This document shows, one piece after another, positions 1 to 6,874 of a stretch of 13,070 nucleotides of DNA. The notes below the pieces were generated by a model that searched no databases, was not told the origin of the DNA, and worked only from the letters and a program-made list of their open reading frames with translations. Source of the stretch: RH-AL1 sp050013235 (GTDB lineage: Bacteria > Pseudomonadota > Alphaproteobacteria > Rhizobiales > Beijerinckiaceae); assembly GCA_050013235.1 (NCBI GenBank), contig JBEKFQ010000075.1, forward strand, positions 1 through 13,070. The letters run 5' to 3'. Every line of letters begins with the position of its first letter. The first letter of the stretch is position 1. Made by a program: the position numbers and the translations under genes.

Positions 1-105
1 TATACCGATATCGTCGATAAATGCTGCGAGGCTTGGAACAAGCTGGTTGAGATGCCGTGGAAAATCATGTCCATCGGACTGCGAGATTGGGCACACCAAT
101 GTTGA
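1..105 (+). pseudogene. IS630-family transposase, 3' end (truncated by window edge)
   Basis: Frame 1 is open from the first base to the TGA at 103-105 and encodes 34 residues. They include a Cys-Cys-Glu-Ala-Trp-Asn-Lys-Leu stretch and end with an Ile-Met-Ser-Ile-Gly-Leu-Arg-Asp-Trp-Ala-His sequence. That SIGxRDWA ending after an AWNxL motif is the usual C-terminus of IS630-family (DDE, mariner-like) transposases. The catalytic part lies outside the window, so I cannot tell whether the element is intact. The right terminal inverted repeat should lie within the next few tens of bases, possibly around the TTGGTATGA near 116-124, but its left partner is not visible. It marks a mobile-element boundary at the edge of the polysaccharide locus. 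It is typed as pseudogene only because it is partial here. Confidence 0.8.
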
Positions 106-571
106 TCACTGCAGGTTGGTATGATATTCAGAAGCGAAGATAAGGCCGGAGTAAAAAAGCACGAAAGACCGAAGGGTTCAATACGAATCTAAATATTTTT
201 GCCGATTATTGATCATTATTAAAGTCTTATGTGAGTCTTGCCGCAGTATGGCGCCTCACTATATTGCACATAGTTCCCGGTTTAACTGGGAAAAATTCCC
301 GGTTCATCCCCGGCTGGGGCAAGGGGCTGGGCGTCGGGCTCCGGCCCGAACATAAATCTCATTGCGTGAGCCGCGGCAGACGGTGGAGATTCCGGTCCGG
401 CTCTGTCTCGTGTTGTCCGATGGCTGGAAATTTCGCCGTTGCGGCTATTGGTCCGGAGCGCTCAGACGTCCCTGCCGGGATCTTATTCCCCCGACGGTTC
501 GTGCTTCGACGTTAAAGCGCTTGTCCCTTGGGCGGACTCACAAAATGCTCGAGCGGCGAAGGATCGAAATA
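106..571. other. Intergenic stretch between IS630 remnant and the beta-propeller gene
   Basis: I see no convincing gene in these 466 bases. The first part (about 106-270) is AT-rich and probably includes the insertion-sequence terminus. The second part (about 300-571) is GC-rich, but its open frames (for example a GTG-initiated one at 231-515) have atypical composition, no recognisable domain and no clear ribosome binding site. The only structure that stands out is the pair of overlapping inverted repeats at 276-304, listed separately. No U-tract terminator is visible just beyond the minus-strand stop codon at 572-574. Confidence 0.5.
276..304. repeat. Two overlapping inverted repeats (alternative hairpins)
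   Basis: CCCGGTT (276-282) and AACTGGG (284-290) pair around a single T with one G-T wobble. AACTGGGAA (284-292) also pairs with TTCCCGGTT (296-304) around AAA, again with one wobble in the plus-strand RNA. The two hairpins share 284-290 and so exclude each other. TTCCCGGTT also occurs as a direct repeat at 274-282 and 296-304, 22 bases apart. A role as operator, attenuator, terminator remnant or insertion-sequence end is not established. Confidence 0.45.
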
Positions 572-2137
572 TCAAACGGCCCCGGCCTTTTCGTCCTCGC
601 GGGACGAAGGCATCGGGATTGCTTTCACGTTAAATCGGAGCATGTCCGTAAACCCGCGGCGCGCGGAGCCGGAGCCGTCGATGAATTCAAGGCCGCCCGC
701 TGTATTCAAGGTGTGGAGGCGCCTTCCGGGCCAGCCGGGGCCCGCGTGCAGGGTCGCTTCCACCACTTGCTCGAAGTTCTCGTCGTCGAGACGGATGATG
801 CGGGCGAGGCCGAGCGCGTTTCCGTAGCCCAGCCGGCAATCTTGGACAGGCCGGATGAGCGAGCCGCCGCGCTCGACGATCCGGCCGGCCGGCCGCGCCG
901 ATGCGATATCGATCAACACGGGATTGCGGGAGTGGGGTGTCCAAGGTCCGCGGAAATCGGGTGCCGACCAAAGATACAAGGCGTCGGAATAAGCGCCGCC
1001 GTTATCTTGCACCGTGGCGAACATCCACCAGCGGCCGCCATGCTGGACGATTGTCGCGTCGCTGGCGACCACGCCATCGACAAGCCGGGCCGCATGGACC
1101 CATCCGCGCGGATAATCCGTGGCGCGGTAGAGATCGATGGACCTTGCGGCGCAGGACTCTGGAATCATCCAGACTTGGCCCTCTTGTTCGAAGACAAACG
1201 GATAGGACAAATGATAGGGGAGATCGAGCACGGGCTCCGCAGGCCCAATCGGTCCGTCGGGACCGAAAGGGATCGCGGATATGATCCCTTTTTGCAGCCG
1301 GTGATCGAATTCCTCAACGAAAAGGGTCACGGCACCCTTATATTCAAATGGAAAGGGATCGGCGAAGAAACGCTTCTGGTCGTCGGCTAGGGTGGTCCAG
1401 CCGCTGGCGGGATGTTGGCGCAGGCCGATTGTATCTTCGCCATCCACCCGGCGCCATCCGACCCGCCAATGCGGCGCGTGATAAAACAGGGTATAAAATC
1501 GCCGCGCCAGCGTTCGCGCTAGATCTTTCGCCACTTTTTTTCCGGTGGCCCAAAGGCCAAAGCGGCGCGCGGCTGGGCTCGTTGGCGCCTCCGCCAGATC
1601 TTGGGAGGGTAAGCCGCGCGATGCCGCGCCATCGAGCGCCGCGGCGATCAGGGTGATGGCCCGTGCCAAACAATCCTCGAACGTGGCGAGGGTGATGCCG
1701 TCGTGTTCAGTCCCCAGCCGTCCGATCGCGACGATATCCACGCCGTTATCGAGGGCGGCGACCGGTGCGCGTCCGGCCACGATCGAGGCAAGAAGGCTCC
1801 GTTCGCCGGGGGCGCCATCGAAGGTCAGACGCCAAACATTGCCTTGATTTTGGGGAATGGTGCCCGCGAGATCGAGCGTGAGGTCCGGCGGGCCGGCGTT
1901 GGCGCCATGGAAATGCGCGAGGCTGCCGGGCGCGGCGAGCGTTGCGAGGCCTGGCCGCGCGAGGCCATGAAGGAGCGTTTCGAAGCGAAACAAAATCTCC
2001 ATGCCTCGAGGCAAGCCTCCGGACCCCGGCGCGTCCGTCACATTCAGCTTCAGCCCTGGCCGCCGTGATAGGCGTTCGAGCAAGCGAACGTGCCAGAGCC
2101 GGGCCGTGGTTTGGCCGATATGGATCGTTACGTTCAT
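572..2137 (-). CDS. Polysaccharide-locus protein with C-terminal five-bladed beta-propeller (GH43-like / GINT1-N-type)
   Basis: This encodes 521 residues from the ATG at 2135-2137. A GTG at 2141-2143 two codons upstream is equally possible, and neither has a strong Shine-Dalgarno. The N-terminal ~190 residues carry a loose formyltransferase/Rossmann-like pattern. A basic linker (about 190-215) leads to a domain from about 220 to 490 with repeated WW/W-G aromatic blades. Visible motifs include FFADPFPFE (257-265), HLSYPFVFE, WMIPES, WWMFAT and a late GR. This pattern matches the glycosidase-like five-bladed propeller family that includes the N-terminal domain of plant glucosamine inositolphosphorylceramide transferase, and relatives are frequent in bacterial polysaccharide clusters. 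The acidic residues at ADPF and in PES fit sugar binding or catalysis, but no activity can be assigned. It is transcribed divergently from the Wzc-like gene, and a shared control region is likely. The family assignment is from motif recognition only. Confidence 0.75.
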   Translation of the reverse strand: MNVTIHIGQTTARLWHVRLLERLSRRPGLKLNVTDAPGSGGLPRGMEILFRFETLLHGLARPGLATLAAPGSLAHFHGANAGPPDLTLDLAGTIPQNQGNVWRLTFDGAPGERSLLASIVAGRAPVAALDNGVDIVAIGRLGTEHDGITLATFEDCLARAITLIAAALDGAASRGLPSQDLAEAPTSPAARRFGLWATGKKVAKDLARTLARRFYTLFYHAPHWRVGWRRVDGEDTIGLRQHPASGWTTLADDQKRFFADPFPFEYKGAVTLFVEEFDHRLQKGIISAIPFGPDGPIGPAEPVLDLPYHLSYPFVFEQEGQVWMIPESCAARSIDLYRATDYPRGWVHAARLVDGVVASDATIVQHGGRWWMFATVQDNGGAYSDALYLWSAPDFRGPWTPHSRNPVLIDIASARPAGRIVERGGSLIRPVQDCRLGYGNALGLARIIRLDDENFEQVVEATLHAGPGWPGRRLHTLNTAGGLEFIDGSGSARRGFTDMLRFNVKAIPMPSSREDEKAGAV

Positions 2138-2424
2138 GATCACGCTAACTTGTTTCGCCAGGCATCATAGGGTGAATAAATTAACCGTTCTACTCTTATC
2201 CTCGGGGCCGTTATGCTTTTTATAGCTTATATATTATTAATAAACGCGGCCAGGCGGCGTTAAACACCTGTTAAGCCTAACTCGCGATAATATTTGAGCA
2301 GTTTGCCCGTGCCGCGCGCGCGGGGGCTGAATTCTTTGTCCCTGTGAGGCGTTCGCCGGTGAGAGCTCGATTGCCTTATGGTCCGGCCGAGGATAGCGGC
2401 GAAGGCGTCGCGCATCCCGGGGAT
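2138..2424. promoter_or_regulatory. Divergent AT-rich promoter region
   Basis: This region separates two divergently transcribed genes, so promoters for both should lie here. A strongly AT-rich block (about 2210-2244, including TATATATTATTAAT) sits in otherwise GC-rich DNA and is the best place for -10 elements. Just after it, AACGC (2243-2247) and GCGTT (2257-2261) form an inverted repeat with a 9-base spacer, and GTTAA recurs at 2260-2264 and 2270-2274. These are plausible operator half-sites, but no known consensus can be assigned. The right part (2344-2424) is read as coding if the GTG at 2344 is used as the start of the next gene. Confidence 0.5.
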
Positions 2425-4479
2425 ATGGCCGATATTGGTGACATCTGGCGGGTCTTTTTTTGCCGGCGCCGGGTGATTCTTGCCGTCGTGGCCGGCTGCT
2501 TCCTTGCGGCTCTCGCCTATGCGATGACCGCGCCGCCGCAATATGCTTCGACAGCTGAGATCTTTATCGATCCGCGCGACCGCCAGATTCTCACGAAAGA
2601 CGTCAATCCCGACACGCTGGCGGCGGATGGCGGCCTTTTGCAAGTGGAAACCCAGGCCAGGGTCATCGGGTCCGATGCGGTTCTTCTGCGGGCGGTCGAA
2701 AGTGCCGGGCTGGACAGAGACCCGGATTTTGGTGGCCGGAGCACGTCGCCGATCGGCACGCTTCTCGGTCTTGTTCTCGGCGAAGATGGAACTGGCGAGG
2801 CTGCTCAAAAAAATAAAGCCCTGCGCGTCCTGCGAAAGAACCTCTCGGTGAAGCGCGCGGATAAGGTCTTCGTCATCGACGTGACCGTGACGGCGAAGAC
2901 CGCGGAGAAGGCCGCGCGCATTTCCGGCGCGGTCGCCGAAGCCTATATTGCGGATCAAATCGCCGCGCGTGGCCAGTCGGCGCGGCGGGCGTCGGATGCT
3001 TTGGCCGCGCGCCTCGCCGATCTGCGCGATGGCGTACGTGACGCCGAAACGCGTGTCGAAAAATACAAAGCCGCGCATGATATCGTGGGAACGAACAAAG
3101 AGCTCGTGACCGATCAACAGCTCGACGACAGCGGGGCCAAACTGGAGAATGCCCGCACGAAATCGCAAGAATTTCGCGCGCGCTTGGATCAGATCGAAGC
3201 TTTACGGCGCAGCGGCGGCGATGCAGGGTCCATTCCGGAGGCCTTGCAATCGAGTGTCATCACGCAACTGCGCGCGTCGGCGCAGGATCTTCTGCGCCGC
3301 GAAAGCGACCTGCGGACACGGGTTGGCGAGCGCCATCCCGATTTGATCGCCTTGGTCGAACAGGTCCAAGAGGTCAAGCGCCAAATCAACGCGGAGCTGG
3401 ATCGTTTGGCGCGCGGGGCGCGAAGCGATTACGAGCGGGCGTTAGCCTATGAACATTCGCTGAGCGCGAATTTCGACAAATCGAAGCTCAAGACGCAGAC
3501 CGTGGAACAGGATTCGGTCGAGCTTCACGAGCTCAACCGCGAACTCGATGCCCGCCGGTCGCTCTATCAAGTCTTTCTCGCGCGAGCGGCCGAGACGAGG
3601 GCGCAAGCCGATATCGACACGACGAACGACCGCATCATTTCCAAGGCGATTCCACCGGGAAAACCGAGCTGGCCGCCGCGCGTCTTCATCATTCTTGGTG
3701 CGATCGGCGGCGGCCTGGGGCTCGGCGCGGGCCTCGCCTTGCTGCTCGAATATTGTTCGCCGACAATCCTTTCGCCAAGCCAGTTGGAGCGTCTTGCCGA
3801 GGCACCGGTCATTGGGGTTCTTCACGCGCGCCGCCAGACGTCGTTGCAAACGCGCCGCCAGCGAAAAGCACCCTGGCCGAGCGCGGCTCCGCGTCCCGAC
3901 AACGAGATCGCCTTGGCGTTGAGCCGTCTTTGCGGGCCGATCGGAGCGCTTCGCGGCATTCCCGACCCGTATTCCCTTCTCTTGGTCTCGGCGCAGGGCG
4001 ATACCGTCGCGCGCTTGCAGGCAATCGACCGCATCGTCACCGCCGCCGAAGAGCGGGGCCTATCGATCCTCTTGATCGAAGCATCCGAGGACATTTCAAA
4101 CGGCTCGGCAAGGGGCTTCTTGAATGTCGTGAACGGAGAATGTGCGCTCCGCGCGGCTGTCCAAGCTTATGGTGGGCGGGGTACGAAACGTCTTGGGATC
4201 GGGTTCGCACGGAATGCCGCTTCGCGGGATTTGCAGGAGGCCCAAATCGACCGCTTTCTCGAGGACGCCGGACGCTATTTCGATCTGATTCTTTTCGATG
4301 CGGGCGCTTTCGAGCAGAATCCCGGCCTTGCGTCCTTGGCCGGGCGTGCCGACGATGTCTTGCTCGTCGCCGTTCAGGGCGTGACATCTCAGCAGGCGGC
4401 GCGAGACATGAGCAGCGCGATCATCGCCTCCACGGGCCAGCCGGTTTCCGCTTCCCTTTTGATGCAAGCGGCAGCATAG
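2425..4479 (+). CDS. Wzc/ExoP-type polysaccharide co-polymerase with degenerate BY-kinase domain
   Basis: This inner-membrane protein is expected to control chain length in Wzx/Wzy-type synthesis. With the ATG at 2425 it has 684 residues. Starting at the GTG at 2344 would add 27, but MADIGDIWRV is the usual family N-terminus. A Wzz domain follows transmembrane segment 1 (about 17-37), and a long charged periplasmic coiled coil spans about 180-330. A GNVR-like helix (RELDARRSLYQVFLARAAET, about 372-391) and a proline-rich PPGKPSWPPR (410-419) precede transmembrane segment 2 (about 420-442). The C-terminal domain (about 495-684) has the BY-kinase fold pattern, but its Walker A position reads LLLVSAQGDTVAR without the GKS/T residues. 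Walker A' is ILLIEASED, Walker B is FDLILFDAG, and no tyrosine cluster ends the protein. Kinase activity is therefore unlikely (inference). The VpsF-like gene starts 8 bases downstream, indicating one operon. Confidence 0.9.
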   Translation: MADIGDIWRVFFCRRRVILAVVAGCFLAALAYAMTAPPQYASTAEIFIDPRDRQILTKDVNPDTLAADGGLLQVETQARVIGSDAVLLRAVESAGLDRDPDFGGRSTSPIGTLLGLVLGEDGTGEAAQKNKALRVLRKNLSVKRADKVFVIDVTVTAKTAEKAARISGAVAEAYIADQIAARGQSARRASDALAARLADLRDGVRDAETRVEKYKAAHDIVGTNKELVTDQQLDDSGAKLENARTKSQEFRARLDQIEALRRSGGDAGSIPEALQSSVITQLRASAQDLLRRESDLRTRVGERHPDLIALVEQVQEVKRQINAELDRLARGARSDYERALAYEHSLSANFDKSKLKTQTVEQDSVELHELNRELDARRSLYQVFLARAAETRAQADIDTTNDRIISKAIPPGKPSWPPRVFIILGAIGGGLGLGAGLALLLEYCSPTILSPSQLERLAEAPVIGVLHARRQTSLQTRRQRKAPWPSAAPRPDNEIALALSRLCGPIGALRGIPDPYSLLLVSAQGDTVARLQAIDRIVTAAEERGLSILLIEASEDISNGSARGFLNVVNGECALRAAVQAYGGRGTKRLGIGFARNAASRDLQEAQIDRFLEDAGRYFDLILFDAGAFEQNPGLASLAGRADDVLLVAVQGVTSQQAARDMSSAIIASTGQPVSASLLMQAAA

Positions 4480-4487
4480 GGGGTGAT

Positions 4488-5930
4488 ATGACAAGGCCGC
4501 GAGTTGCAGGCGCCAACGGCATCGGATGGAGTGCGGCGCGCTCCGGCGGGATCGCGCGGCCTCGTCCGCCATTCGTGATCTTTCTTGCAGCCGGAGCAGC
4601 CATGTTTTTGTTGGAAGGCGGACTTTTATGGCTGCTGGGGTATAATTACGCGGGTTTGACCGGTAGTCCTCTCACAAAGATTCATCCCGCGACCTATCTC
4701 GTCGTTCTCGCCTTTCTTTACCTCTGCTTCGAACATGCCAACCCCATTGGAGCCTGCGTGGACATGGGCCGCAGGCGTCCAGCCTGTCTGCTGTTGCTTG
4801 TCGCGGCCCTCATTCAATTCGCGAGCATTGTGTCTCACAACGGTCCCGGCGCCGCGGGTGTCGTCGATAGTTTCGTGTTGGCGCCGCTCGCCGTCATGAT
4901 GTTCAGCAAAACCGATCAATGGACGCGCGAAAAGCTCGAGCGGATCATTCATGTCATCATGGTCGCCAATGCTGCAATGGGCCTCGTGGAATTGGGACTC
5001 ACACATCCCATTTTCCCGTACCGTTTCGACGGTGAGTTTTCGATCTACGATATGCGGCCCAATGCTTTACAAGGGCACCCGCTCGTCAATGCCGTTGTAA
5101 CGGCCATGTATACGCTCGCGTTACTCAGCGGCGGCGGCACCCTTGCGACATGGCCGCGCCTCGGGGTCATTCTTCTGCAACTCGCCGCCCTCGTGGCGTT
5201 TGGCGGGCGCAGTGCGCTTGTCGTGACAATCTTGCTTGGCGGACTCTATTCAATCAGGGGACTCTTCCGGGTTCTTTACGCCGGACGTATCCCGCTCCGT
5301 GCCGCCGGCGTGGCGGTGCTGGCAGCGACGCTCGTTCCGATTGCACTTTTTGCACTTGTTAATCAGGGCTTCTTCGATGCGATTTTGTTGCGTTTCGCGG
5401 ATGACGGCGGCAGCGCCGTGGCGCGTGTGAAGATCATGAATCTCTTTAACGCGATTCCGTTGAGCGATCTCCTCATGGGGCCCGACCCGGCCCTGGTCGA
5501 GGACTTACGCCGGATCAATGGGCTCGAGCTCGGCATCGAAAACCCCATTGCGCGGCTGATCTTGTATCAAGGCGCGATCGTGACAGCCTTCTCGGTCCTG
5601 GCGGTCGGCTTGTTCCTCCGTGAATTGGTGCGCTATTCGCGGCCGGGCATGCTGTTGCCGATGATGGGCTTTTTGATCATCATCAATACGTACGAGAGTC
5701 TTGGCAGCAAGTCGACGCTCTTGACCAAGTTCGCTTTGGTGATGTTGGTTTTGTTTCGTCCCATTGCCTTGAAATCCGCGCTCGCGGGGCGAGCCGCCGC
5801 CGGGCTCATGGCCGCGAGGGCGATGCCGGTGGGACGCGCGATAGCAGGTTATTCCGCGCGCCGGGAAAGCTTCCAGTCCGGCCAGCTTCGCCGGCCGCCA
5901 GCGCGGCTATCGCCGCATTACGAGGCTTAG
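4488..5930 (+). CDS. VpsF-family (Wzy-like) polysaccharide polymerase/ligase membrane protein
   Basis: This encodes 480 residues from the ATG at 4488, preceded by a good ribosome binding site (AGGGGGTG, 4479-4486) that overlaps the end of the Wzc-like gene. The frame stays open upstream to 3753, but that part lies inside the Wzc-like gene and is not coding. About 11-12 hydrophobic segments are visible, starting with FVIFLAAGAAMFLLEGGLLW. A loop has FPYRFDGEF...RPNALQGHPLVNAV, and a later segment has AFGGRSALVV. The R-x-x-x-x-x-G-H-P-x-x-x-A and GGRS-A signatures resemble Wzy/O-antigen-ligase-type enzymes, and the overall pattern matches proteins annotated as VpsF family. The expected role is periplasmic joining of lipid-linked repeat units. 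The tail after about residue 435 is basic and probably cytoplasmic. It forms an operon with the upstream co-polymerase. The exact reaction (polymerase or ligase) cannot be decided. Confidence 0.85.
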   Translation: MTRPRVAGANGIGWSAARSGGIARPRPPFVIFLAAGAAMFLLEGGLLWLLGYNYAGLTGSPLTKIHPATYLVVLAFLYLCFEHANPIGACVDMGRRRPACLLLLVAALIQFASIVSHNGPGAAGVVDSFVLAPLAVMMFSKTDQWTREKLERIIHVIMVANAAMGLVELGLTHPIFPYRFDGEFSIYDMRPNALQGHPLVNAVVTAMYTLALLSGGGTLATWPRLGVILLQLAALVAFGGRSALVVTILLGGLYSIRGLFRVLYAGRIPLRAAGVAVLAATLVPIALFALVNQGFFDAILLRFADDGGSAVARVKIMNLFNAIPLSDLLMGPDPALVEDLRRINGLELGIENPIARLILYQGAIVTAFSVLAVGLFLRELVRYSRPGMLLPMMGFLIIINTYESLGSKSTLLTKFALVMLVLFRPIALKSALAGRAAAGLMAARAMPVGRAIAGYSARRESFQSGQLRRPPARLSPHYEA

Positions 5931-6082
5931 CGCTTTACTGTCGAAAGATGCCGGAATGCCCAGCAGACCCGTATTAACGGAAATTCTGGAAAGTCTCTAA
6001 ACGTCTCCTCAATGCGTTGCTCAGCCTCTGTTATTTGGTTTAGGCTCGTTTATGCGAAGCTTAGTTCGTGTAAGCGCGGGGA

Positions 6083-6088
6083 GCTTGA
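6083..6088 (+). promoter_or_regulatory. Ribosome binding site for the methyltransferase
   Basis: A GAGG-type site in the bases just before the ATG at 6096 (TTGAGGCGGCA) supports that start over the upstream ATG at 6012. The upstream ATG would add 28 residues of unconserved, cysteine-bearing sequence. Confidence 0.5.
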
Positions 6089-6095
6089 GGCGGCA

Positions 6096-6755
6096 ATGAG
6101 CAACTGGACAAGTTTCGTGCATTTTGTGCAGGGTTATTTTCGCCGCCGGCGGAGCCAGCTCTATCGCATTCAGTGCCCTGACCTCGCGGGGAAACGAGTT
6201 TGTGATATCGGGGGATCGCGTCATTTCTGGGAGATGATGCCCGAGGATCTTGTCCCGAGCGACCTCCTCTTGTTAAATATTGCGGATGATGGGCAATCCT
6301 TAAGCCATACGGGGCGCTTTGCTAATGTCGAAGTCCGCTTATATGACGGAAAGCATATTCCATTTCCCGATGGCTATTTTGATGTTGTGATGTGCAATTC
6401 CGTTATCGAGCATGTGCCCATCGATCTGCGGGAACAGCTTTGCAATGAAATTCGAAGGGTGTCGAAGTATTACTTCGTACAAACGCCGGCCTACGCGTTC
6501 CCGATCGAACCCCATTTTGTTTTTCCCTTTATTCATTGGCTTCCGCGTTAAATCGGACGCAAGCTGGTTCCGTTTGGAATTTGGGCTGTTTTCGAAAAGC
6601 CCAGCAGCAAAAAGATGGACGATTATTTCAGCGAAGTGAATTTGTTGAAAAAGCGGGAGGTCACAAGGTTGCTTCCAAACTGTAAAGTGCAAATCGAGCG
6701 GGCTTTTGGTTTGGTCAAATCATATACAGCGCATGGATACGGAATTATCCAATAG
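6096..6755 (+). pseudogene. Class I SAM-dependent methyltransferase interrupted by an in-frame TAA
   Basis: From the ATG at 6096 the frame encodes 151 residues and stops at the TAA at 6549-6551. Motif I reads RVCDIGGSRHFW (34-45), and the FPDGYFDVVMCNSVIEHV block (90-107) is motif IV, typical of methyltransferase-11-like enzymes. After the TAA the same frame stays open for 67 codons to the TAG at 6753-6755. That part contains LLKKREVTRLLPNCKVQIERAFGL followed by VKSYTA, which matches the usual C-terminus of this family (acidic/basic helix, LFP, ER..GL.KS). The break is therefore one nonsense codon, not a truncation or frameshift; one base change from TTA (Leu), TAC or TAT (Tyr) would explain it. 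GC content is visibly lower than in the neighbours, suggesting separate acquisition. A likely former role is methylating a sugar or a lipid-linked intermediate. It could be a recent pseudogene, a read-through gene or a base error. Confidence 0.8.
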
Positions 6756-6874
6756 CTAGGCCGGCCTTTCACTGAAAAGCCTAATCTCCTGAAGCCGGAG
6801 TGGGTCGCAGCCCCCGGTCTTATGTTCGTTCCGTGGTCGATAGCGGACCTTTTTTGAAGGCGGAGATCCCGCGA
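6756..6874. other. Convergent intergenic region with candidate weak hairpins
   Basis: This lies between the methyltransferase remnant and the convergent GH5 gene. GGCCTTTC / GAAAAGCC around 6762-6780 can fold (one mismatch) but lacks a following U-tract. GGTC (6835-6838) and GACC (6846-6849) flank a 7-base loop and are followed by six T (6850-6855). This is the only terminator-like arrangement, with a stem of just 4 pairs. Confidence 0.3.
6835..6855 (+). terminator. Weak candidate Rho-independent terminator
   Basis: A short GGTC/GACC stem with a 7-base loop is followed directly by TTTTTT, downstream of the plus-strand methyltransferase and 20 bases before the end of the convergent gene. The stem is too short for confidence. 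Confidence 0.3.

Noticed and set aside
362..1390. A 342-codon plus-strand open frame, GTG start
   Set aside because: It lies entirely antisense to the beta-propeller gene, whose frame carries clear family motifs. High GC leaves long antisense frames open, and its translation shows no domain.
2260..3168. A 302-codon minus-strand open frame
   Set aside because: It is antisense to the Wzz and coiled-coil part of the co-polymerase. The translation is low-complexity Arg-rich with no recognisable motif.
3753..4487. A 245-codon upstream extension of the VpsF-like frame
   Set aside because: It overlaps the kinase-like domain of the preceding gene in another frame and its translation is Arg/Ser-rich. 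A good ribosome binding site and ATG at 4488 give the normal family N-terminus.
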